Source: Corbicula japonica (Eukaryota; Mollusca; Bivalvia; Venerida; Cyrenidae). From it: a DNA stretch of 64,000 bases. The stretch spans positions 1,093,193-1,157,192 of the forward strand of contig JAZAYU010000085.1 in NCBI GenBank assembly GCA_038501625.1, written 5' to 3'. Shown here piece after piece: positions 57,345 to 64,000 of this stretch. The position numbers were made by a program, and so were the translations under genes. Every line of letters starts with the position of its first letter. Position 1 is the first letter of the stretch. The notes under the pieces are model-generated. The model was not told where the DNA came from. It did no database searches and saw only the letters and a program-made list of their open reading frames with translations.

Positions 57345-57404
57345 CCTCCCTACACCGCCAAATAGAAGAGAGACATTTCAAAAATAAGACAATACAAAAA
57401 AACT
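57345..57404 (-). repeat. GGAGGCTG-family fragment left of pearl-like element B
   Basis: CCTCCCTACACCGCCAAATA, GAAGAGAGACATTTC and AAAATAAGACAATAC match the family's right half on the - strand. It resumes at 58379. Confidence 0.5.
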
Positions 57405-58378
57405 AGATGTTTTTTTTGTGAAAAACGCATGTCTCCCCCCTGCGCCCAGACCCCTGTGACCTTGACCTTTGACCTACTGATCCCATAATAGGGTTCTTCT
57501 ACTCAATAAGGGATATAACCCTATTTAGTTTGAATGCTCTGGGTCAAGCGGTACTCCAGTAATTGACCGGATACGGTTTTTACTCTTCGGGCCCCTGTGA
57601 CCTTGACCTTTGACCTACTGACCCCAAAATCAATAGGAGTCCTCTACTAAATAAGGACATCCATCGTTTGAAGTTTGAAGGGTCTGGGTAAAATAGAACT
57701 CCGGTTCTTGAGTGGAAACGGTTTTCACTCTTCAGGCCCCTGTGACCTTGACCTTTGACCTACTGACCCCAGATCAATAGGGTATTTCTAATAAAAAAGG
57801 GCTATCACCCTATGAAGTTTGAAGGCTCTGGGTCAAACGGTACTCCAGTTATTGAGCGGAAACGGTTTTCACTCTTCAGGCACCTGTGACCTTGACCTTT
57901 GACCTACTGACCCCAAAATCAAGAGGGTTCTTCTACTCTATAATGGCTATCAACCTATGAAGTTTGAAGTCCCTGGGTCAAAGGGTACTTAAGTTATGGA
58001 GCAGAAACGGTTTTCACTCTTCGGGCCCCTGTGACCTTAACCTTTGACCTACTAACCCCAAAATCAATAGGGTTCTTCTACTCAATAAAGGGCTATCAAC
58101 CTATGAAGTTTGAAGGCTCTGGGTCAAAGGGTACTTGAGTTATTGAGCGGAAACGGTTTTCACTCTTCGGGTCACTGTGACCTTGACCTTTGACATACTG
58201 ACCCCAAAATGAATAATGTTCTTTTACTCAATGAGGGCTATCACCCTATGAAGTTTGAAGTCTCTGGGTCAAAGGGTACTTGAGTTATTGAGCGGAAACG
58301 AAGTGTGACAGACGGACTGACGGAGCGACGGACAGACGGACAGGGCAAAAAAATAGAGGGGGGGGGGAGACATAAAAA
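57405..58378 (-). mobile_element. pearl-like (Helitron-associated) element with minisatellite core, copy B
   Basis: Inverted C/G-rich ends (ATGTCTCCCCCC at 57430 and a G-run then AGACAT at 58358-58373), six 145-bp units and a GACGGACA-type tetranucleotide-like run (58308-58342) in the mirror order of element A. The outer end ACTAGATGTTTTTTTTGTG resembles the right end of element A. Same family as A but well diverged. Confidence 0.6.
57452..58300 (-). repeat. 145-bp minisatellite, 6 copies
   Basis: Units start near 57452, 57593, 57738, 57882, 58027 and 58173 (spacing 141-146). Each contains TGTGACCTTGACCTTTGACC, then CTACTGACCCCAAAATCAAT. The other parts (AAGTTTGAAGGCTCTGGGTC, GAGCGGAAACGGTTTTCACT) differ from array A, so only the AGGTCA-rich block is common to both arrays. 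Confidence 0.95.
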
Positions 58379-58420
58379 AGATAGAAAACTTAAGGGGCTG
58401 TCGCCTTGAAACAATCAGTG
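58379..58420 (-). repeat. GGAGGCTG-family fragment right of pearl-like element B
   Basis: GAAAACTTAAGGGGCTGTCG then CCTTGAAAC corresponds to the family's GGCGGTAAC/CCTCAG block on the - strand. It continues the fragment ending at 57404. Confidence 0.45.
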
Positions 58421-58519
58421 TCAAAACATATTTAAGCATCCTTAATGTGTTAAAGGTATTAACAATCTGGTTTATATAGAGCATAAGAAACGGGGAGAAG
58501 AAACGGGGTCTCCCACTGG

Positions 58520-58995
58520 AACTTCAGAACTATCGACCAGTAACCTATCATTTTTGTCAAAAATTCTAGAGAAAGTTGCCTTAAAGCAAATTGTAGATCA
58601 TATTGAAGACAATAATTTACTTCCCTTGTACCAAAGTGCTTACAGAAAATACCATGGTGTGGAAACTTCTATGATAAAAATGTATCATGATCTCCTGCAT
58701 GCAGCTGACAACAACCAAGTTACAGTAGTTGTGATGGTTGACCTTAGTGCAGCCTTCGATACAATTGATATACCAATGACTATCACAATTTTAGAGAATG
58801 ACTTCGGAATAAAAGGAACACCCCTGAATTGGATCAAACCATATTTAACTGATAGGTCTATGAAAGTTATCATAAATAATTGTTGTTCAGAAACTGAGCT
58901 CCTAAGATATGGTGTTCCACAGGGGTCCTGTGCAGGCCCAGTAATTTTTACCATGTACATTGCAGCTTTAAATAGGGTTGTACAAAATACCCTGC
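58520..58995 (+). pseudogene. LINE reverse transcriptase, fingers and palm part
   Basis: Motifs in order: SKILEKVALKQI (conserved region 1), YRKYHGVETSMIKM (region 2), VVMVDLSAAFDTID with the first catalytic Asp (motif A), and YGVPQGSCAGPVIFTMYI (motif B). The frame enters from upstream of the ATG at 58554. A one-base loss near 58990 shifts the frame before motif C. The remaining frame, to 59087, is out of phase. Confidence 0.85.
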
Positions 58996-58997
58996 TG

Positions 58998-59542
58998 ATC
59001 TTTATGGATATGCAGATAATCACAAGCTCGCCTTTAAGATCCAAGCTGGAAACCTTCAACATGAAACATCTGTACTACAACAACTAGGAGACTGTGTAAA
59101 GGATGTCATTGAGTGGATGAATCGTTTTAAATTGAAAATGAATAATTCCAAAACAGAAGTTATCATATATGGCACTAAACAACAACTGTCAAAAATTAAC
59201 ATATCAAGTGTAGATATAGGTGGTTGCCAAATAAGGTGTGTAGATCATGTGAGAGACCTCGGTGTACACATGACCAGTGGTCTAAACTTTGAAGATTATA
59301 TACGAAAGAAATGTCAAACTGTTCATGTACAGTTAAGAAATCTGAAAGATATTCGTAAATACATATCACAGAGATCAGCAGAGATTCTTGTACACGGACT
59401 TGTTCACTCCCATCTAGATTTTTGTAATGGGCTTTTTGTCGACATTCCAAACTATCAGATAGACAGACTACAAAGAGTTCAGAACCGTGCAGCTAGAATT
59501 GTAACAAATGCATCCTTTGATCAAAACAGCAAAGATATTTAA
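58998..59542 (+). pseudogene. LINE reverse transcriptase motif C to thumb
   Basis: After the frameshift, frame 2 gives LYGYADNHK, where the second Asp of the catalytic YADD box is Asn, then WMNRFKLKMNNSKTEVII, the typical motif D/E region. It continues through RDLGVHM, LVHSHLDFCNGLF and RLQRVQNRAARIV to an in-frame TAA at 59540. The catalytic change alone would abolish activity. Confidence 0.85.
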
Positions 59543-59860
59543 AAATCACTTCATTGGCTCCCAGTGCGTGCTCGGATTATGTTTAAAATTCTAGCAATGG
59601 TGTTTCTTGTAATACATAAAACAGCTCCAGTTTATCTCCAACAACTGTTCACTCGCAGCCAAAGTCGCTACAAACTACGGTCAACAGATGAAATAAATCT
59701 TACTCCCCAGAACACGAACAAGAATGGCTGATAGATCTATAGCCGTTACAGGCCCAAAGTTGTGGAACGCTCTTCCGAACCATTTAAAGTGCATTCAGAA
59801 AGAAGATCAGTTCCGATGCAAACTTAAGACTCATTTGTTAAATGTTTACCTTGACTAAAA
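59543..59860 (+). pseudogene. LINE ORF2 C-terminal region
   Basis: The same frame resumes with KSLHWLPVRARIMFKI, shifts again near 59706, and ends VTGPKLWNALPNHLKC then KTHLLNVYLD before a TGA near 59856. These are the standard last blocks of CR1/L2-like ORF2. Confidence 0.8.
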
Positions 59861-59984
59861 CATACTAAGCACGAGAGCAGTGTAAATAGGACTGTAAAGC
59901 GCAATCGAATATTTTACAATAATTTTTGCGCTATATAAATGTACTTGTATTTGTATTATTATACCTCACGTGATTAGTTTACTA

Positions 59985-60110
59985 TATAGCGTAATGTGAC
60001 GTCACATGCTGACAATCCGTAATGTTACCCTCTTGACATTACCTATACGCCCGCTTGACATTACGAATCGGCCCTCGCGTGCGCAATGTGACGTCACATG
60101 CTGATGAATG
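59985..60110 (+). repeat. GTAATGTGACGTCACATGCTGA direct pair
   Basis: A 20-base block centred on the palindrome TGTGACGTCACA occurs at 59991-60012 and 60083-60104. Between them TTGACATTAC occurs twice (60033, 60056). The same TTGACATTACC string is in the palindrome at 60233-60376, so the two are probably parts of one element. Confidence 0.7.
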
Positions 60111-60232
60111 ATTTTACTGACAGTTGAATTAATGTTTTATTGATTAAATTGACTTTTTATTTTGTGTTAATATCATTGTTGAATAAATTTGTAAAAGTTT
60201 CCGAATTATTCCGAATTGTTCGGTATAATAAA

Positions 60233-60376
60233 ATAAATATCACATCCTTCAGTGGGTGATAGAACGTTATGTTCACCCTTGACAGGTAATGTTAACCTCG
60301 GCTAACGCCTCGGTTGACATTACCTGTCTCGGGTGAACATTCCGTTCTATCACCCACTGAAGGATGTGATATTTAT
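60233..60376. repeat. 144-bp near-palindrome
   Basis: Arms of about 66 bp, starting ATAAATATCACATCCTTCAG and ending in its inverse, surround a short centre (CTAACGCC region). Only about five mismatches. It could be a foldback element terminus or a whole small MITE. Confidence 0.9.
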
Positions 60377-61087
60377 ATATTATAACTGTCAAAGAACGCG
60401 AATTTATATTGTGTGAATGAATGATAACACATGTAAACTTTAATCTTTAAGAGATTTATTAAAACAGTTTTCCTCGACTACTTCAACCTTTCAATGAGCC
60501 ATTTTAACAGACTTGTAACAATTACAACAATATGTGTTTTCACTACCAAGATAACGAGTACATTCTTAAGATGTTCAGAATGTGTAATTTATATTTTCGT
60601 CTTCGTGGTGAACTGTTTATTCATTTTAAAGCCGCCTTTTCACAGTTAAGTGTAGAATAATTCGATGTCACTGATGTGGTTACATTTAGTATAAATTGCA
60701 CTGCAGTGTGATACCTATAAATGACTAGACATGAGCGAAATTCGCCGAAGGTTTGGACAAATCATTACATTAAAGCACCAGATGTGAGTGAATATTAATG
60801 CAATAGACAACTTTTACTTAAATACTTCTATTCACTCTTACTTTGACTGTTTAATTTCTTTACTGGTCATCTACAGTTTAAATGATACACGTTAATATTT
60901 GAAAACAATTCGTCAACGTAATTGTAAATGATTTTGAATTTATTTACAAAAGAAAGTTAAAGTTTGTATTTTTAATATTTTCTAATGCACTTCTACGATT
61001 CAAGTTTCACGAGAACTTAATACTATTTATTTCAATATAAAACTAAAAACCTATTAGACAATTCAAAAGAAAAAAAATGTCCTAACA

Positions 61088-61232
61088 GGAATGGCCTCTT
61101 CCAGAAGGCACAGATTCCCAACGCAGCCAGAAAGTAGAGGAAATGAGAGCATGGGTAATTATATGATATTTTTATAAGTGACACCAAAAATAATTGACGA
61201 ACACGAGAAACTGAGGGGATACCGCCTTCGAA
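61088..61232 (-). repeat. GGAGGCTG-family dispersed repeat, partial
   Basis: AGGAATGGCCTCTTCCAGAA, CCAACGCAGCCAGAAAGTAG, GAGAGCATGGGTAATTATA and CTGAGGGGATACCGCCTTCG match the family on the - strand. Confidence 0.6.
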
Positions 61233-61239
61233 CTGTCAT

Positions 61240-62905
61240 CATAAAACTGAAGAATGATGTTTTCGTTATCGCCTTTTATAAAACCAAACCACCATATAAG
61301 CATTGTTCTGTAATGTTTTCGTTGTAAGACCGAATGAATTAAAGTATAAAAAACGTCTTCCACTTGTAGTGCCAATCTGATTCTTTTTATATGAAACATG
61401 ACCTTAATTTATGAAATCAAGTCTGTATGATCTAGCTTTTGGTGCATATATTGTTGCCAGATAATGCTGTGAAAAGATTGTTTATCAGGGCGATGCCTAC
61501 AAGCCTGTTAAGCGGTATAACATGATGCAAAAAATCACCGAGTACATGACTTATTCACATTTTCTGACTGAATGACAATTGTTCAGGTGATATTTTCTAT
61601 AAAACACGTAAACTTTCTTATTTATCAAATTCCATTACCATTCGTCTGAACATTTTAGCCTAGAGTTTAAATGTGCTTAATACCATTTCCGCGTACGCAG
61701 TGTCTCTATTTCTAGAACATGTACTTCCTTTATCTTAGACCAGAGAATATGCCCCTTTTTTATTAATACTTTCTTGTTTTATTTTTCTTTACTTAATTAG
61801 TCCTATACAAGATCCATGTGATAGGTTTTTGTTGACTAGTTTCGTCCAACGCTACCTTGATATATTTTATGTTTCTTTTCAAGCAATTTGGTTATTTCTT
61901 TTTTTTAACAACAAGTCTGATTTTCATTGTATCTCGTGATAAAACACCTTAAAATGCAACAGTTACAACAATCTTTGAAGGTGGCAATACAAGAGAAATT
62001 AATAGATTACGTTAAGGGCCATATGTAAACAGCTGTTAAGAAATTCGCATGGTAGACGAGATTTGACTTACGTCAAAACTTTACCTGAGAACGCAGTACT
62101 CAAAGAATGGATTTTTTTTTCACCACGTAGCTATGACGGGCATCAGGTATGAAAGCATGAGCTTAAAAGCAATCTTCGCATGCAATATGTATAGTTTGTA
62201 AAAATTGAAAAATGCGCATAGATAAAAAACCCACAATCCAAAAAGAAACCAAACAAAGTCTCTTCCCCTACCTTCGCAGCTTCCCCAAACCACCCACACA
62301 GAGCCAATAGAACATAGTCTAAAGAAAGCGAGAACGTAACTTTTTTATATCACTAAAGTTACTCATAAAACTACTTACAACAATTGAATAATAGACAGAT
62401 ATTATTTATTATTGATAATTAATAAAGAGTTAATGTTATGCACTGTTATTATCTGCATTTTATGGTTTAATGACAGGGTATTTGAGTATGTATTGTCGAT
62501 TTAAATGTCGTATAACATGTATTTCTACATAGAGGATATAATAGACACATTTTTCAAAACATAAGCTTTGTTTGATATCAGCTATACTAACTAGCTCACG
62601 AAGTACAAAGGAAAGGATCAAAGTATCAAAGCACAATAGAATAAGTTGTTTTATTTTTTGGATATTTCATTGCTGCTTTCAAACAAACCACTTCCAATTG
62701 ATGTCTTATAGCTGCTACATGCACAGCCTGATAATATACATATATTTATAATGGTATCTACATATTGCCAGCTTGCTTCCTCTAACGTTTGCAATTTTTA
62801 AGTATTTATGCAATATCTTTCTCAGTTTTGACGAATATAAATATTTGGGAAGATATATCTTGCAAACTGTTATATAATCGTGAGAACTTCATGTCCCAAT
62901 AAATA
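61240..62905. other. AT-rich non-coding stretch, nothing recognised
   Basis: No open frame with protein-like features, no repeat edges, no RNA genes seen. Confidence 0.45.
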
Positions 62906-62908
62906 CAG

Positions 62909-63017
62909 GCTCCAAGGTTATAGAATTGAGCTTGGAATTCGGCCATTTTGCCATTTCAGCCAATCAGATCCTTGTGATTTGAGACTGGTTTCTAATTTCA
63001 GTTTTATAAAGGTTTAG
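62909..63017. mobile_element. foldback MITE, shortened copy
   Basis: GGCTCCAAGGTTATAGAATT at the left. CATTTCAGCCAATCAGATCC and TGAGACTGGTTTC then TCAGTTTTATAAAGG at the right. The left arm is shortened. Confidence 0.7.
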
Positions 63018-63374
63018 CCAAGTTAAATGTTATGTCAGAATTCTACATTCACTGGGGAGTACATAAAACATGTGAAGTATCTTTGTATTAGCTTATTAGA
63101 AATGCAATATGAAAAACCTGCAGGTATACGAAAGGTGAAAAATGAAATAAAACACATTTCCCTACCGTTTCAAAATCTTAAAAGATTATGTTCTTAGTTA
63201 TCGTTTTAGAATTTTCACAACACAAGTAGGTTGTTGCTTTACTAGACAAAGAGACTTGTTCTAAAAAGTGTTACGGTTGGAAAGATAAAAACTTTCTTCC
63301 AAATAACCGTTTTTAGAATTTAGAATTTTTGAGAATTCGAACATAGACACGTTCTATAAGTGTACAGATAGACC

Positions 63375-63525
63375 ATCCCGAGTTCTCATTTTCGTTTATT
63401 GTTTGTGGGGTCTTTTTTGAACTTTTGATCGTTTTATAACCAATGCTCTCTTTTACACTTTTTTGGGGGTTGGTTGGTAAGGCTGCCTTTTGCACGTGGT
63501 CCTGCCTGATATTTCACTTTTGCGT
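63375..63525 (+). repeat. GGAGGCTG-family dispersed repeat
   Basis: GAGTTCTCATTTTCGTTTAT, TTTGTGGGGTCTTTTTTGAA, ACCAATGCTCTCTTTTAC, a diverged GGAGGCTG block (TGGTAAGGCTG) and CCTGCCTGATATTTCAC. It is useful as an uninterrupted comparison for the site split by pearl-like element A. Confidence 0.55.
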
Positions 63526-64000
63526 TTTATAAATATCAACGCTATAAAGTATGGAAGTATTTAAACTGGCTTTTCATTGTTACATCTGAAATTAAAAACT
63601 TTAAAATAAGGCGACTGCGAGGTTCTTGTCATCTGCAAATGATTTCGTTCCCTTGTTTTAACTTATCTTTTAATATTGATTCACTTGTTGACTTTCTTTC
63701 ATAAGTCAACATGTGAAATGGAAAATTATAAACATCGTTATTAGGAACGCCTCTTGGACTGGAAAAAGTGCTTTTAACTGTGAAGTTGACATAATTGCTT
63801 TGTTAAAAATATAGTGCAAACCTGTTAAAAGGACCTTTGAGTTAGTGATCGTAATTTCGAGGTCTTTATGAGTTTTTTACTGTACATGTTTATATCACAG
63901 ATAAGATCGTGTTTACTTAAATTTCCATCAGTCAGAATGTTTCTGTTACTTATCAATCTACACGGTTACTTAATGAATAGAAATTTTATATTTCAACATC

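Larger units (their letters stand above)
58510..59955 (+). mobile_element. 5'-truncated non-LTR retrotransposon (CR1/L2-like group)
   Basis: Reverse transcriptase and C-terminal region of ORF2 in broken frames, followed by a 3' end with GCGCTATATAAATGTACTTG and a TTATTAT tail, which is the usual end of CR1/L2-like bivalve LINEs. There is no RNase H domain after the reverse transcriptase, unlike the element at 12045. The endonuclease is missing. I cannot name the clade with certainty. Confidence 0.85.

Overview
The window looks like AT-rich, gene-poor nuclear DNA from a mollusc, most probably a bivalve. This is inferred from three things: long non-coding stretches with introns, a neuropeptide-type GPCR gene, and dense interspersed repeats of kinds typical of bivalves (pearl/Helitron-like minisatellite elements, tRNA-related repeats, non-LTR retrotransposon relics, mariner and pogo relics, many small hairpin elements). 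No prokaryotic operons, rRNA genes or CRISPR arrays are visible.

Host genes are few. At the left edge is the last coding exon of an unrecognised gene on the + strand (336-494) with its 3' UTR to about 955. The only intact protein gene is a rhodopsin-family neuropeptide receptor on the - strand (43361-44542, 393 codons, single coding exon, with an apparent 5' UTR splice acceptor just upstream). A short - strand open stretch (35775-36041) may be an unrecognised exon, with weak support.

The rest is mobile-element debris and repeats. Left third: a hairpin (2731-2787), an internally deleted mariner-like element (3277-4284), a dispersed repeat carrying a tRNA-like sequence (4362-5360; second copy 37086-37893), a TIR element (7161-7735), a MITE (11535-11789), a broken non-LTR element with RNase H and a Cys/His finger (12045-13160), a pogo-like element with TA duplications (13502-14898), and a seven-copy 145-bp minisatellite in a pearl-like element (15413-16832). 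Between 18.3 and 21 kb lies a patchwork of AATC-rich tandem repeats. A 179-bp segment occurs twice without visible differences (19096 and 23551).

Middle: two copies of one TIR-bounded element in opposite orientation (27801-29940 and 36196-37077), each containing the same nested MITE, plus many copies of three small dispersed families: a foldback MITE of about 140 bp, a GCTCAACC family and a GGAGGCTG family. Right third: a perfect-TIR MITE (49195-49428), two old tandem duplications (50808-52035 and 53710-55650), a GT/GC microsatellite, a second pearl-like element (57405-58378), a dead non-LTR reverse transcriptase (58510-59955) and a 144-bp near-palindrome (60233-60376).

The most notable patterns are as follows. 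Every 145-bp minisatellite unit carries a conserved nuclear-receptor-like AGGTCA direct-repeat block. Both pearl-like elements sit inside members of the same dispersed family in the same relative orientation. Two hairpin-bearing segments are 179 bp long, identical and 4.5 kb apart. I did not find a clearly new multi-gene system. All identifications are by eye from sequence and remembered family motifs; no database search was run.
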